Notes: generated by a model from the sequence alone, not told the origin. Counted from the first letter of the stretch, positions 28,783-38,441 are shown. The stretch is 40,484 nt of DNA from Erysipelotrichaceae bacterium (GCA_017473335.1 JAFULN010000060.1:1-40484); one strand, 5' to 3'. Translations and numbers: made by a program.

Positions 28783-29000
28783 GTTAAAGCGCGTAAACAA
28801 GGACAAGTAGTCTGATGGAAAGTGGTTAGAGAGGGAAACAACTGGTGAAAGTTTCCTGCATGGAACATCAGAGGAATTCACCTTTGCAGTGGGTCTAATC
28901 CACCCCGGTTCTCACCGTTATTGAGTTGAGTGCATGTTCTTTTGAATGTGAATGAGGATGGTACCACGCAGAGGCGTTCCTTAAGGAGCGTCTTTTTATT
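28783..29000 (+). promoter_or_regulatory. T-box leader, specifier UUC (Phe)
   Basis: The leader binds uncharged tRNA(Phe) and prevents termination. Stem I is closed by TCTGATG (near 28812) and CATCAGA (near 28867). The specifier TTC (28877-28879) follows GAA and precedes A, as usual for the specifier bulge. The T-box sequence AATGAGGATGGTACCACG is at 28951-28968. The terminator arms AGGCGTTCCTT and AAGGAGCGTCT are at 28972-28993, followed by TTTTATT. The UUC codon fits the downstream phenylalanyl-tRNA synthetase genes. Confidence 0.93.
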
Positions 29001-29020
29001 TTATCTGGAGGATAAGAAAG

Positions 29021-30055
29021 ATGGAAAAAGTTGAATTAGTCAAACAGGAAGCCCTGAATGCGATTGAACAGTGTACAACATTGGAACAGTTGAATCAGGT
29101 ACGAGTGACTTATTTGGGGAAAAAGGGTCCAATTCAGTCACTGATGACACTTATGAAGAATTTAAGTGCAGAAGAAAAGCCTGCATTTGGTGCTGAAGTG
29201 AATGCATGCAAGCAGGCAGTTGCTGCTGTACTGGAAGAAAAGAAGACAGATTTGGAACAGAAGGCAATGGATGAACGTCTTGAAAAAGAAAAGATTGATG
29301 TAACATTGCCTGCAATGCCATTAAAAAATGGTACATTGCATCCATTAACTCTAGTCACACAGGAAATGGAAGATTTGTTTATTTCCATGGGTTATTCCAT
29401 TGGGGAAGGTCCTGAAGTAGAACTGGATTTGTACAATTTTGAACGTGCAAATATTCCAGCAGATCATCCTGCAAGAGACATGCAGGATACATTCTATATC
29501 AATCCTGAAGTATTGCTTAGAACTCATACAACTGCAATTCAGATGCGTGAGCTTGAAAAAGCTGGCGGAAAGCTGCCTTTGAAAGTCATTTGCCCAGGGA
29601 AGGTATATCGCCGTGACGATGATGATGCAACACATTCTCATCAGTTTATGCAGTGTGAAGGGCTGGTTGTTGCGGAAAATATCACTCTGGCAGATTTGAA
29701 GGGAACACTTTCTTATATGGCTGATAGAATGTTTGGGAAAGGACGCGATATTCGCTTCCGTCCAAGCTATTTCCAGTTTACAGAACCAAGTGTAGAAGTC
29801 GATGTAAGCTGTCATATGTGCGGCGGCAAGGGCTGTCCAGTATGTAAAGGTACAGGCTGGATTGAAGTGCTTGGCGGAGGTATGGTCCATCCAAATGTAC
29901 TGGAAATGGCTGGCTTTGATTCAAAGAAGTGTTCTGGTTTTGCCTTTGGTGTAGGTGTTGAACGTGTTGCTATGCTGAAGTATGGTGTCGATGATATTCG
30001 TAACTTCTACATCAATGATGCACGCTTCTTGAAGATGTTTGATCGTTTTGATTAA
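29021..30055 (+). CDS. pheS: Phenylalanine-tRNA ligase alpha subunit
   Basis: PheS is the catalytic subunit that charges tRNA(Phe). The 344-residue protein has an N-terminal coiled coil (about 1-85) that binds tRNA. The class II core follows, with [31 protein letters not shown] split over motif 1, then [22 protein letters not shown], and motif 3 [15 protein letters not shown] cysteine-rich insert [17 protein letters not shown], common in Firmicutes PheS, is present. TGGAGG precedes the ATG. PheT starts 15 bases after the stop. Expression is set by the T-box. Confidence 0.98.
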   Translation: MEKVELVKQEALNAIEQCTTLEQLNQVRVTYLGKKGPIQSLMTLMKNLSAEEKPAFGAEVNACKQAVAAVLEEKKTDLEQKAMDERLEKEKIDVTLPAMPLKNGTLHPLTLVTQEMEDLFISMGYSIGEGPEVELDLYNFERANIPADHPARDMQDTFYINPEVLLRTHTTAIQMRELEKAGGKLPLKVICPGKVYRRDDDDATHSHQFMQCEGLVVAENITLADLKGTLSYMADRMFGKGRDIRFRPSYFQFTEPSVEVDVSCHMCGGKGCPVCKGTGWIEVLGGGMVHPNVLEMAGFDSKKCSGFAFGVGVERVAMLKYGVDDIRNFYINDARFLKMFDRFD

Positions 30056-30070
30056 TTGGAGGTAACAACA

Positions 30071-32470
30071 ATGAGATTAAGTATTAATTGGTTAAAAGAA
30101 TATGTCAATCTGGATGGTGTTACTCCAGAACAATTGGCGGATAAACTTACAGTTGCAGGACTTGAAGTCGAAGGCATTGAAAAAGTTGCTGAAGGAACAA
30201 ATCTGGTGATTGGTGAAGTGCTGACTTGTAAAGCACATCCAGATTCAGATCATCTGCATGTGACCACTGTTAATGTGGGCGATGAAGTATTGAATATTGT
30301 TTGTGGTGCACCAAATGTAGCAGCAGGACAGAAAGTCATCGTATCGAAAGTCGGTGCTAAACTGGCTGGAGGATTTGAAATCAAGCCTGCAAAGGTACGT
30401 GGTGTTGAATCCAACGGAATGATTTGTTCATTGTCTGAACTAGGTGTAGATAAAAAATGGCAGACTGAAGAACAGCTGTCAGGAATCTACGTTTTTGAAA
30501 ATGATGCACCAGTTGGTGAAACAAAGGTGCTGGAATATCTGGGACTGGATGATACAATTTTGGATGTTGGCTTGACACCAAATCGTGCTGACTGCAATGC
30601 AATGTGGAATATCGCTCGTGAAGTGGCTGCAGTGCTGCATCGTGAAGTGAAGCTTCCTGAATGTGCTGGTGCTTCTAACTGTGGTACACCTACAAACTTT
30701 AAACTGGCTTCAACGACTGAAAAGTGTCCAGTATTTGTAGGTAAGGTTGTTAATCATGTGAAGGTAGGTCCTTCTCCTAAGTGGATGCAGAATTATCTCC
30801 ACTCTTATGGTGTGAAGTCGATTAATAATGTTGTTGATATTTCAAACTATGTCATGATTGAAACTGGTCAGCCTTTGCATTACTATGACTTAAGCAAGCT
30901 TCCTCATCATGAAATCACTGTTGTGGATGATGTTGATATGACAATGCAGGCGCTAGATGGCATTGACTATGAAATCAAGAAGGGTGATCTTCTGATTACA
31001 ACTGGCGGTGTTCCTACAGGTATTGCAGGTATCATGGGCGGAGAAGAATCGAAGATTGATGAAAATACAACAAGTATCTTTATTGAAGCTGCTGCATTTA
31101 ATGCGGTATCGATTCGTAACACATCACGTCGTTTAGGTCTGGCTACTGAAGCTGCTTCTCATTTTATCAAGGGTCTGGAACCTCTATCTCAAATCAAGGC
31201 TGTGGATCGTTCTGTACAGCTGTTAACTGAGCTGGCAGATGCATCTGAATTTGAAGAAAATGTCATGGTAGGTACAATTGATTATGAACAAAAGACTGTG
31301 ACTGAAACACTGACTCACTGCAATACATTGTTAGGTACTGACTTTAAGATGGAAGATGTATTGAAAGTGCTGAGTGAACTGAATCTGAATCCTGTACAGG
31401 ATGGTGACAGCTTCACATGTACGATTCCTTCTTATCGTACAGACTTGAATATTCGCGAAGATATTGATGAAGAAATTATTCGTTTGTTGGGCTATGACGG
31501 TCTGAAGAAGACTTTACCTACTATGGAAGCAACTGTGGGTGAACTGACACCAGTACAGAAAGCACGCCGTACTGTCCGTAACACATTGACAGGTTTGGGG
31601 TTATCTGAAACTGTAACCTATACACTGGTTTCTGAACGTGCTGTGGATGAAGGCTCACTGATGAGTTTTGGTGATGCAGTTGAACTGGCAAGTCCAATGA
31701 GTGAAGAAAGACGTTATGTGCGTACTGCAATTCTTCCTAAAATGATTGAATGTCTGGCATATAATACTGCCCACAAAAATGAAAATGTGAATCTGTTTGA
31801 AATCAGTGCTGTGTATGCAGTTGGTGATGCACAGGAAAGAATTGGTATCGCAATGAGTGGAAACCTGCAGGCTTCCAAACTGCATAAGATGACTGTTGTT
31901 TCTGATTTCTACAGCTTAAAAGGTGTACTTGAAACACTATTGAAACAGCTGGGTGTGACATCAAATCGTCTGGCTTACAAGGAAAATACAGAAGATTGTC
32001 TGAATTTCCATCCATATCGCAGTGCATGCGTTTATCTGGGTAAAGAATTGCTGGGTGTGATGGGTGAACTTCATCCACAGCTGATCAAAGAAATGGGTCT
32101 TCCTAAGGGAGCTGTTTATGCGGAAATTCGTCTGGATCTTTTGATGGAAGTGAAACTGAGCAAGGTGAAGTTTAAACCAATCGCAAAGTATCCAAGTGTA
32201 AAACGAGATATCGCTCTGGTTGTGAAGTCTGATGTACAGGCTGCTTCATTAAGTGCTGTCATTTCAAAGGCAGGCAAGGCACTGGTTAAAAACATTGAAG
32301 TTTTCGATGTTTATGAAGGTGAACATGTTGAAGCAGGCTATAAGTCTGTAGCACTGTCTATTTTGTATCAAGCAGATGATCATACATTGACAGATGCAGA
32401 AATTACTGCAGTTCATACAAGTATTCTTACAGCACTTGAAAAACAGTGCGGTGCAGTACTGAGAGGTTAA
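30071..32470 (+). CDS. pheT: Phenylalanine-tRNA ligase beta subunit
   Basis: PheT pairs with PheS and holds editing and tRNA-binding parts. The 799-residue protein opens RLSINWLKEYV. It has an EMAP-type tRNA-binding domain (about 40-155, CKAHPDSDHLHVTTVNVG and IVCGAPNV), the B3/4 editing domain (about 215-390), B5, and a C-terminal anticodon-binding (FDX-ACB) domain starting near KFKPIAKYPSVKRDIALVV. Start at 30071 follows TTGGAGG at a good distance. An in-frame start at 30056 would precede that site. A terminator closes the operon. Confidence 0.98.
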   Translation: MRLSINWLKEYVNLDGVTPEQLADKLTVAGLEVEGIEKVAEGTNLVIGEVLTCKAHPDSDHLHVTTVNVGDEVLNIVCGAPNVAAGQKVIVSKVGAKLAGGFEIKPAKVRGVESNGMICSLSELGVDKKWQTEEQLSGIYVFENDAPVGETKVLEYLGLDDTILDVGLTPNRADCNAMWNIAREVAAVLHREVKLPECAGASNCGTPTNFKLASTTEKCPVFVGKVVNHVKVGPSPKWMQNYLHSYGVKSINNVVDISNYVMIETGQPLHYYDLSKLPHHEITVVDDVDMTMQALDGIDYEIKKGDLLITTGGVPTGIAGIMGGEESKIDENTTSIFIEAAAFNAVSIRNTSRRLGLATEAASHFIKGLEPLSQIKAVDRSVQLLTELADASEFEENVMVGTIDYEQKTVTETLTHCNTLLGTDFKMEDVLKVLSELNLNPVQDGDSFTCTIPSYRTDLNIREDIDEEIIRLLGYDGLKKTLPTMEATVGELTPVQKARRTVRNTLTGLGLSETVTYTLVSERAVDEGSLMSFGDAVELASPMSEERRYVRTAILPKMIECLAYNTAHKNENVNLFEISAVYAVGDAQERIGIAMSGNLQASKLHKMTVVSDFYSLKGVLETLLKQLGVTSNRLAYKENTEDCLNFHPYRSACVYLGKELLGVMGELHPQLIKEMGLPKGAVYAEIRLDLLMEVKLSKVKFKPIAKYPSVKRDIALVVKSDVQAASLSAVISKAGKALVKNIEVFDVYEGEHVEAGYKSVALSILYQADDHTLTDAEITAVHTSILTALEKQCGAVLRG

Positions 32471-32473
32471 TCT

Positions 32474-32506
32474 GAAAGCTGGAATCAAATTCCAGCTTTT
32501 CTTTTG
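32474..32506 (+). terminator. Terminator of pheST
   Basis: GAAAGCTGGAAT and ATTCCAGCTTTTC around CAA, with TTTT after. Confidence 0.9.
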
Positions 32507-32535
32507 TAGTAGTAGCATGAAAAAAGAAAATCGTT

Positions 32536-32541
32536 TATAAT
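32536..32541 (+). promoter_or_regulatory. -10 box for the DUF853 gene
   Basis: A perfect TATAAT 28 bases before the start. The -35 is weak (TAGCAT). Confidence 0.45.
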
Positions 32542-32569
32542 AAATACAGATGTGCAAGGGAGAATCATT

Positions 32570-34099
32570 ATGCTAGAAAATGGAAAAATTTTAGTGGGTA
32601 AAGGTGAAAAATCCGTTTATCTTGAACCATCCATGGCAAATCGTCATGGTCTGATTGCAGGGGCTACAGGGACAGGGAAAACTGTTACATTGAAGGTGCT
32701 TGCAGAAGCTTTCTCTGATTTGGGTGTTCCAGTATTTATGGCAGATATCAAAGGAGATCTGGCTGGTACATGCAAGAAGGGTGAGGCTAATGAAAATGTT
32801 ATGGGACGAGTTGAGAAGCTTGGTCTTGAAGGATTTGAACTGAAAAGCTATCCAGTACGTTTCTTTGACGTGTTCCAGGAAGGTGGACATCCTGTTCGTT
32901 CTACTGTATCAGATATGGGACCAGTTCTATTGTCACGCTTATTAGAACTTACAGAAGTGCAGGAAGGTGTATTAAACATTGTATTCCATATTGCGGATGA
33001 CAATGATTTGCTTCTGGTTGACTTGAAGGACTTAAGAAGCATGCTGACATATGTCGGTGAACATGCAAAAGAGTTCACAGTTGATTATGGCAATATCACA
33101 AAACAGAGCATTGGTGCTATCCAAAGAAAACTGCTTCAGCTTCAGGATGAAGGCGGAGATATGTTCTTTGGCGAACCAATGATGGATATGAGAGACATGC
33201 TTTCAACAGAAGAGGGCAAGGGTGTTATTAGTATTCTGCATTGTGAAAAGCTGTATCAGAAGCCACTGGTTTACTCAACATTTTTGTTATGGATTCTTTC
33301 AGAACTATTTGAAAATCTGCCAGAAGTAGGTGACTGTGACAAGCCTAAGATGATTTTCTTCTTTGATGAAGCACATCTGTTGTTTGATGATGCACCAAAG
33401 GCACTGATTCAAAAGATTGAACAGACAGTCAAATTGATTCGTTCAAAGGGTGTTGGTGTGTACTTTGTTACGCAGAATCCTATGGATGTTCCTGACAGTG
33501 TATTGTCACAGCTGAACAATCGTATTCAGCATTCACTGCGTGCTTATACACCTGCTGAAATGAAGAATGTAAAGGCAGCTGCACAGAGCTTTAGAGAAAA
33601 TCCTGCATTTAATACTGTTGATGTAATTACAGAATTAAAGACTGGGGAAGCTTTGGTTTCTTGTTTAGATGAAGATGGTAAACCAAGTGTAGTTGAAAAG
33701 GCAACAATTTGTCCTCCGCAGAGCTATATGGGCGCTATTGATACAGAACGAAGAAAGTCTGTGATTGAATATAGTGAACTGTATGGAAAATATGAGGAGG
33801 CTGTAGATAATGCAAGCGCATATGAAGCTTTGCAGGAAGTGTTTGCGGCTGAAAATAAAGTGACTTCCAAGAATTCATCGACAAAAAAATCAGTGGTTGA
33901 ACGTGCTGCAACAAATGCTATGAGCACACTGACTCGTGAAACTGCAAAAGATTTAGTAGATTCTATGCTGCTTGGAAAAGATACTTCACGTCGTCAGAGT
34001 TCATTCCAGAAAGCTGCAAATTCTGCACTTCGTACACTTTCTGGTGAACTGGGCAAAACAGTGACTAGAGGTCTCTTTAGTATTTTGAAAGGTAGATAA
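32570..34099 (+). CDS. HerA-like ATPase of the DUF853 (YjgR) family
   Basis: The 509-residue protein is a P-loop ATPase of the HerA/FtsK-like group. Walker A is GATGTGKTVT (about residues 30-39), Walker B is MIFFFDEAHLLF, and a sensor-like VYFVTQNPMDVPDSVLSQLNNRIQHSL follows, together with the conserved SKGVGVYFVTQNP. It matches DUF853 in order and length. Its cellular role is unknown. HerA relatives pump or unwind DNA, but no NurA nuclease or Sir2 partner is present here. The basic, Ser/Thr-rich C-terminus (about 430-509) may be flexible. GGGAGA precedes the ATG. A tiny basic protein starts one base after its stop. Confidence 0.9.
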   Translation: MLENGKILVGKGEKSVYLEPSMANRHGLIAGATGTGKTVTLKVLAEAFSDLGVPVFMADIKGDLAGTCKKGEANENVMGRVEKLGLEGFELKSYPVRFFDVFQEGGHPVRSTVSDMGPVLLSRLLELTEVQEGVLNIVFHIADDNDLLLVDLKDLRSMLTYVGEHAKEFTVDYGNITKQSIGAIQRKLLQLQDEGGDMFFGEPMMDMRDMLSTEEGKGVISILHCEKLYQKPLVYSTFLLWILSELFENLPEVGDCDKPKMIFFFDEAHLLFDDAPKALIQKIEQTVKLIRSKGVGVYFVTQNPMDVPDSVLSQLNNRIQHSLRAYTPAEMKNVKAAAQSFRENPAFNTVDVITELKTGEALVSCLDEDGKPSVVEKATICPPQSYMGAIDTERRKSVIEYSELYGKYEEAVDNASAYEALQEVFAAENKVTSKNSSTKKSVVERAATNAMSTLTRETAKDLVDSMLLGKDTSRRQSSFQKAANSALRTLSGELGKTVTRGLFSILKGR

Positions 34100-34100
34100 A

Positions 34101-34241
34101 ATGGATATAAAATCCAGCATGAAAGAAGCTCTTGCGAAAAAGAAAGGACAGCAGAAAGAAAAGACACCAAGATCATTTGATAAAGTGATAGGTAAGAAAA
34201 AAGATACTTCTGAATGTCGAAGAGTGAATTTCAACAAGTAA
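34101..34241 (+). CDS. Lysine-rich 46-residue protein
   Basis: A short frame starts one base after the DUF853 stop, with AAAGG about 8 bases upstream, and ends just before a shared terminator. The protein begins MDIKSSMKEALAKKKGQQKE and has 12 Lys and 3 Arg against 6 acidic residues. It has no hydrophobic segment, and one Cys near the end. Such composition suggests nucleic-acid binding or a disordered partner of the ATPase. I do not recognise a family. The start, tight spacing and position before the terminator support it as real. Confidence 0.6.
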   Translation: MDIKSSMKEALAKKKGQQKEKTPRSFDKVIGKKKDTSECRRVNFNK

Positions 34242-34244
34242 ATG

Positions 34245-34270
34245 AAAGACAGCGAATATTCGCTGTCTTT
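34245..34270. terminator. Bidirectional terminator, perfect 26-bp palindrome
   Basis: The arm AAAGACAGCGAAT is mirrored exactly. T's or A's flank it on both sides. It ends the DUF853 unit and the convergent gene. Confidence 0.9.
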
Positions 34271-34273
34271 TAC

Positions 34274-34726
34274 TTATGAAGGCATTCTTTTAATTTTGTA
34301 GTCAGATAATTTTTTATATGTCAGCTTGTAGTCATTAAGAAGATCTGTGGTGGCTGTGCGTACTTCGTCATGGATATCTGTGTATTTCTGCTGGAAATTT
34401 TCAACATTTCTGATTCCCATATCAACAGCACGCAGTGCATATTCCAGAGTTTTATCTGTGTCTGCCATCATAACTTTCATTCTTTCAAAGAATTCAGAGA
34501 TGACTCCCATTAATGGTATTTCATCACTTGGCTCTGTACCGAGCTTGATGATTTTCTTGGTTAGGACTTCTTCATGGTGTTTAAAGGCATTTAATGCTTC
34601 CTGAAGTAGTTTTCTGAGTTCTAAATCATAGGTTTCATCCAGATAGATTTTGAATGTTTTGGCACCCATATGGCAGCCTTCTAATAACATAGTGTACTCT
34701 TCAACAAGTTGTGTGTTGTATGACAT
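34274..34726 (-). CDS. Four-helix-bundle protein, DUF2383-like
   Basis: The 150-residue protein is predicted to be all helical and soluble. It has the pattern of ferritin-like four-helix bundles of the DUF2383/PA2169 type: LLEGCHMGAKTFKIYLDETY, then LRKLLQEALNAFKHHEEVLTKKIIKLG, then two more helices. Candidate metal ligands (E10, H40-H41, E42) are present, but the full set of a di-iron ferritin is not obvious. Function is unknown. GAGGTGA precedes the ATG. It is a single gene, convergent with the DUF853 unit. The 175 bases upstream to rfbA are AT-rich. Confidence 0.7.
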   Translation of the reverse strand: MSYNTQLVEEYTMLLEGCHMGAKTFKIYLDETYDLELRKLLQEALNAFKHHEEVLTKKIIKLGTEPSDEIPLMGVISEFFERMKVMMADTDKTLEYALRAVDMGIRNVENFQQKYTDIHDEVRTATTDLLNDYKLTYKKLSDYKIKRMPS

Positions 34727-34853
34727 GATTTCACCTCAATGTTAGGATGGTCAGTAAAGAATATGTTATTCATTATGATTACATCGAAATGATAGATATA
34801 TGCAAAGATAATAATGGTTAAAACAGATTGATATAAAGATAACTATGAAATAA

Positions 34854-34882
34854 TGGAAATAAGTGATTAATTTTGATAGAAT
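34854..34882 (+). promoter_or_regulatory. Possible promoter of the rfb operon
   Basis: TGGAAA (34854-34859), a 17-base spacer, and TAGAAT (34877-34882) with TG one base upstream. Other AT-rich choices exist in 34800-34850. Confidence 0.4.
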
Positions 34883-34901
34883 ACTTCATGGAGGAATCTG
34901 T

Positions 34902-35798
34902 ATGAAAGGAATTATTTTAGCAGGGGGCTCAGGAACTCGTTTATATCCACTCACAAAAGTGACATCGAAGCAGTTGCTACCGATTTATGATAAGCCAATG
35001 ATTTATTATCCATTATCTGTGTTGATGAATGCTGGTATTAGAGATATTTTAATCATTTCAACACCACAGGATACACCAAGATTTGAGGCATTGCTGGGAG
35101 ATGGACATCAGTTTGGGATTAAGTTAAGCTATGCAGTACAGCCAAGTCCAGATGGATTAGCACAGGCATTCATCATTGGTGAAGAGTTTATTGGAGATGA
35201 TACAGTTGCGATGGTATTAGGTGATAATATCTTTGCGGGTCATGGACTGAAAAAACGCTTGAAGGCAGCTGTGAAGAATGCTGAAGAAGGAAGAGGTGCA
35301 ACGATTTTTGGATATTATGTGGATGATCCAGAGCGTTTTGGCATCGTAGAGTTCGATAAGACAGGAAAAGCAGTGTCAATTGAAGAAAAGCCAGAATATC
35401 CAAAAAGTAATTACTGTGTAACAGGACTTTATTTCTATGACAACAAGGTGGTTGAATACGCAAAGAATCTGAAACCATCAAAACGAGGAGAACTTGAAAT
35501 CACAGACTTGAATCGAATCTATTTAGAAAATGAAGTGCTGAATGTAGAACTGCTAGGTCAGGGATTCACATGGCTGGATACAGGAACACATGAAAGTCTT
35601 GTAGATGCAACAAACTTTGTGATGACTGTTGAAACACATCAACATCGTAAGATTGCATGTCTTGAAGAAATCGCTTATTTAAATGGCTGGATCACTAAAG
35701 AAGATGTTATGGTTCTTTATGAAGAATTGAAGAAAAACCAGTATGGACAGTATCTGATGGATGTATTGGAAGGGAAATATATTGAACAATTGTACTAG
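34902..35798 (+). CDS. rfbA: Glucose-1-phosphate thymidylyltransferase RfbA/RmlA
   Basis: First step of dTDP-L-rhamnose synthesis: dTTP plus glucose-1-phosphate gives dTDP-glucose. The 298-residue protein has the nucleotide-binding [34 protein letters not shown], then [22 protein letters not shown] and [10 protein letters not shown]. Start at 34902 is set by GGAGG about 7 bases upstream. It is followed by rfbB after 12 bases. Operon order A-B-D-C differs from the common A-C-B-D order. Confidence 0.97.
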   Translation: MKGIILAGGSGTRLYPLTKVTSKQLLPIYDKPMIYYPLSVLMNAGIRDILIISTPQDTPRFEALLGDGHQFGIKLSYAVQPSPDGLAQAFIIGEEFIGDDTVAMVLGDNIFAGHGLKKRLKAAVKNAEEGRGATIFGYYVDDPERFGIVEFDKTGKAVSIEEKPEYPKSNYCVTGLYFYDNKVVEYAKNLKPSKRGELEITDLNRIYLENEVLNVELLGQGFTWLDTGTHESLVDATNFVMTVETHQHRKIACLEEIAYLNGWITKEDVMVLYEELKKNQYGQYLMDVLEGKYIEQLY

Positions 35799-35810
35799 GA
35801 GAGTGAACTT

Positions 35811-36830
35811 ATGAACATTATAGTAACAGGTGGAGCAGGCTTTATTGGGAGTAACTTTATCTTCCATATGCTTGAGAAATATCCGGATTATCGAATCGTG
35901 TGTGTAGATAAGCTGACATATGCAGGGAATTTATCGACACTGAAAGATATCATGGATCATCCAAACTTTAGATTTGTGAAGCTGGATATCTGTGATCGAG
36001 AAGGTGTATATCAGTTGTTTGAAGAAGAACATCCTGATATGGTTGTGAATTTTGCGGCAGAAAGTCATGTAGATCGTTCCATTGAAAATCCAGGGATCTT
36101 CTTGGAAACAAACATTATGGGAACAGCAGTGATGATGGATGCCTGCAGAAAGTATGGCATCACACGTTATCATCAGGTGTCTACAGATGAAGTATATGGA
36201 GATTTACCGTTAGATCGACCAGATCTTCTGTTTACAGAAAAAACACCGATCCATACATCAAGTCCATATTCGAGTTCAAAGGCAGCAGCAGATTTACTTG
36301 TGCTGGCATATCATAAAACTTATGGACTTCCTGTATCGATTTCTAGATGTTCCAACAACTATGGACCATATCATTTTCCTGAAAAACTGATTCCATTGAT
36401 GATTGCCAATGCATTGAATGATAAACCGCTTCCAGTATATGGAACAGGTGAGAATGTACGTGACTGGCTGTATGTGGAAGACCACTGTAAGGCTATCGAT
36501 CTGATCATCCATAAAGGAAGAGTTGGAGAGGTATATAATATTGGTGGACACAACGAAATGGCCAATATCGATATCGTCAAACTGATCTGTGATGCGTTAG
36601 GAAAATCACATTCGTTGATTACGTATGTGACAGATCGTAAAGGACATGATATGAGATATGCAATCGATCCAACGAAGATCCACAATGAATTAGGATGGTT
36701 ACCAGAAACAAAATTTGCGGATGGAATAAAAAAGACGATAGAGTGGTATCTGGAAAACAAGGAATGGTGGGAAACGATCATTTCTGGAGAATATCAGAAC
36801 TATTACGAAAAGATGTATGGAAATAGATAG
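35811..36830 (+). CDS. rfbB: dTDP-glucose 4,6-dehydratase RfbB/RmlB
   Basis: Second step: removal of water to give dTDP-4-keto-6-deoxyglucose, with bound NAD+. The 339-residue short-chain dehydrogenase has VTGGAGFIGSNF at the N-terminus, FAAESHVDRSIENP, STDEVYGDLP with the catalytic DE pair, and YSSSKAAADLLV with the Y-x3-K. AGGAGAG precedes the ATG. RfbD follows after 8 bases. Confidence 0.98.
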   Translation: MNIIVTGGAGFIGSNFIFHMLEKYPDYRIVCVDKLTYAGNLSTLKDIMDHPNFRFVKLDICDREGVYQLFEEEHPDMVVNFAAESHVDRSIENPGIFLETNIMGTAVMMDACRKYGITRYHQVSTDEVYGDLPLDRPDLLFTEKTPIHTSSPYSSSKAAADLLVLAYHKTYGLPVSISRCSNNYGPYHFPEKLIPLMIANALNDKPLPVYGTGENVRDWLYVEDHCKAIDLIIHKGRVGEVYNIGGHNEMANIDIVKLICDALGKSHSLITYVTDRKGHDMRYAIDPTKIHNELGWLPETKFADGIKKTIEWYLENKEWWETIISGEYQNYYEKMYGNR

Positions 36831-36838
36831 GTGAAGCA

Positions 36839-37774
36839 ATGAAAGTATTTGTGACAGGTGTCAACGGACAATTAGGTCATGATGTCATCAATGAACTTGT
36901 AAAACGCTCAATAGGAGCAGTAGGATCAGATATCACAGAGGCATACAAGGGTACTCAAGATGGTACAGCTGTATGTACATTAGATTATGTGATGCTGGAT
37001 ATCACAGATGAAAAGAAAGTTCAAGAAGTATTGATGAGAATCCATCCAGATGTAGTGATCCATTGTGCAGCGTGGACTGCAGTTGATTTGGCAGAAGATG
37101 AAGATAAACAGGAGAAAGTATATCTGATCAACGCGAAGGGTACAGAATACCTGGCAAAAGTGTGCAAAGAGATCAACGCAAAGATGTTGTATCTATCAAC
37201 AGATTATGTGTTTGATGGAAACGGAACAGAACCATGGAAACCAGATAATGAAAATTATCAGCCATTGAATGTCTATGGGAAGACAAAATTAGAAGGTGAA
37301 TTGGCAGTCAAGAAACACCTAGAACAGTATTATATCGTTCGAATCGCATGGGTATTTGGATTGAATGGAAAGAACTTCATCAAGACGATGCTGAATCTAG
37401 GGAAAAAATATGAAACATTGAGAGTAGTCAGTGACCAGATAGGAACGCCAACCTATACAAAGGATCTTTCAGTGCTTTTAGTTGATATGATCTTAACTGA
37501 AGAATATGGTGTATATCATGCGACCAATGAAGGCGGATATATCAGCTGGCATGAATTTGCGTGTGAGATATTCAAACAGGCAGCAGAACTGATGGATGAG
37601 ATATATTCAAAAGTCAATGTACTTCCAGTGACAACTGAAGAATATGGACTATCTAAGGCAAGAAGACCATACAATTCAAGATTAGATAAATCGAAATTAA
37701 CAGAACAAGGATTCAAACGACTGCCAGAATGGAAAGACGCATTGAATCGATATCTGAAAGAAGTGGAGATATAG
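36839..37774 (+). CDS. rfbD: dTDP-4-dehydrorhamnose reductase RfbD/RmlD
   Basis: Last step of the pathway: NAD(P)H reduces dTDP-4-keto-rhamnose to dTDP-L-rhamnose. The 311-residue protein has VTGVNGQLGHDV, CAAWTAVDLAEDE, YLSTDYVFDG, YGKTKLEGE with Y-x3-K, and VRIAWVFGLNGKNF. Its Arg codons are AGA, CGA and one CGC, with no CGT. Isoleucine is mainly ATC, unlike the window's housekeeping genes. RfbC begins two bases after the stop. Confidence 0.97.
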   Translation: MKVFVTGVNGQLGHDVINELVKRSIGAVGSDITEAYKGTQDGTAVCTLDYVMLDITDEKKVQEVLMRIHPDVVIHCAAWTAVDLAEDEDKQEKVYLINAKGTEYLAKVCKEINAKMLYLSTDYVFDGNGTEPWKPDNENYQPLNVYGKTKLEGELAVKKHLEQYYIVRIAWVFGLNGKNFIKTMLNLGKKYETLRVVSDQIGTPTYTKDLSVLLVDMILTEEYGVYHATNEGGYISWHEFACEIFKQAAELMDEIYSKVNVLPVTTEEYGLSKARRPYNSRLDKSKLTEQGFKRLPEWKDALNRYLKEVEI

Positions 37775-37776
37775 AA

Positions 37777-38373
37777 ATGGGACAAATCACAGTAGAAAAG
37801 AATGTAGGAGGAATAGAAGGACTTTGTATCATTGAGCCTAAGGTTCATGGAGATGCAAGAGGATACTTCATGGAAACCTACAATCAGAATGACATGCATG
37901 AAGCAGGATTAGATATGGTGTTTGTACAAGATAATCAGTCGAGCTCAGTGAAAGGAGTACTTAGAGGACTACACTTTCAGAAAGAGTATCCACAAGGAAA
38001 ACTAGTACGTGTTATCAAAGGAAGAGTTTTTGATGTCGCAGTTGATTTAAGAAAAGACAGTACTAGCTATGGAAAGTGGTGCGGTGTTGAACTAAGCGAA
38101 GAAAACAAGAAGCAGTTTTATATTTCAGAAGGATTTGCGCATGGATTTCTTGTGTTGAGTGATATCGCAGAGTTCTGTTATAAATGCACAGACTTCTATC
38201 ATCCTGGAGATGAAGGAGGGCTGGCATGGAATGATCCATCGATTGGCATCAAGTGGCCAGAAGTGATAGGTGAATATAAAGGCACAGCTTCCTCAGAAGG
38301 ATGGACATTAACGGACGGTACCCCACTCAATCTTTCTGAAAAGGATCAGAAGTGGGATTGTTTAGCTGATTAG
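37777..38373 (+). CDS. rfbC: dTDP-4-dehydrorhamnose 3,5-epimerase RfbC/RmlC
   Basis: Third step: inversion at C3 and C5 of the keto sugar. The 198-residue cupin has the catalytic His in GVLRGLHFQK, then QGKLVRVIKGRVFDVAVDLRK, FAHGFLVLSD, and the catalytic Tyr region YKCTDFYHPGDEGG. The ATG at 37777 has GTGGAG upstream inside the rfbD end. It is the last gene of the operon. The C-terminus is a little long but within family range. Confidence 0.96.
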   Translation: MGQITVEKNVGGIEGLCIIEPKVHGDARGYFMETYNQNDMHEAGLDMVFVQDNQSSSVKGVLRGLHFQKEYPQGKLVRVIKGRVFDVAVDLRKDSTSYGKWCGVELSEENKKQFYISEGFAHGFLVLSDIAEFCYKCTDFYHPGDEGGLAWNDPSIGIKWPEVIGEYKGTASSEGWTLTDGTPLNLSEKDQKWDCLAD

Positions 38374-38378
38374 AATAG

Positions 38379-38410
38379 ATAAATGGGCTGTTTGATTACA
38401 GCCTATTTAT
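38379..38410 (+). terminator. Hairpin after the rfb operon
   Basis: ATAAATGGGCTGT pairs along 13 positions (one G-T) with ACAGCCTATTTAT around TTGATT. The U-rich part is within the arm, so termination may be partial. The -10-like TACAAT (38413-38418) for the next gene follows. Confidence 0.6.
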
Positions 38411-38441
38411 GATACAATATTCGTATATTTAGGAGAAAAAT

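Noticed and set aside
32570-34241. HerA-NurA or HerA-Sir2/DUF4297 defence system
   Set aside because: The ATPase is of the DUF853 type, and neither a nuclease nor a Sir2 gene is adjacent.
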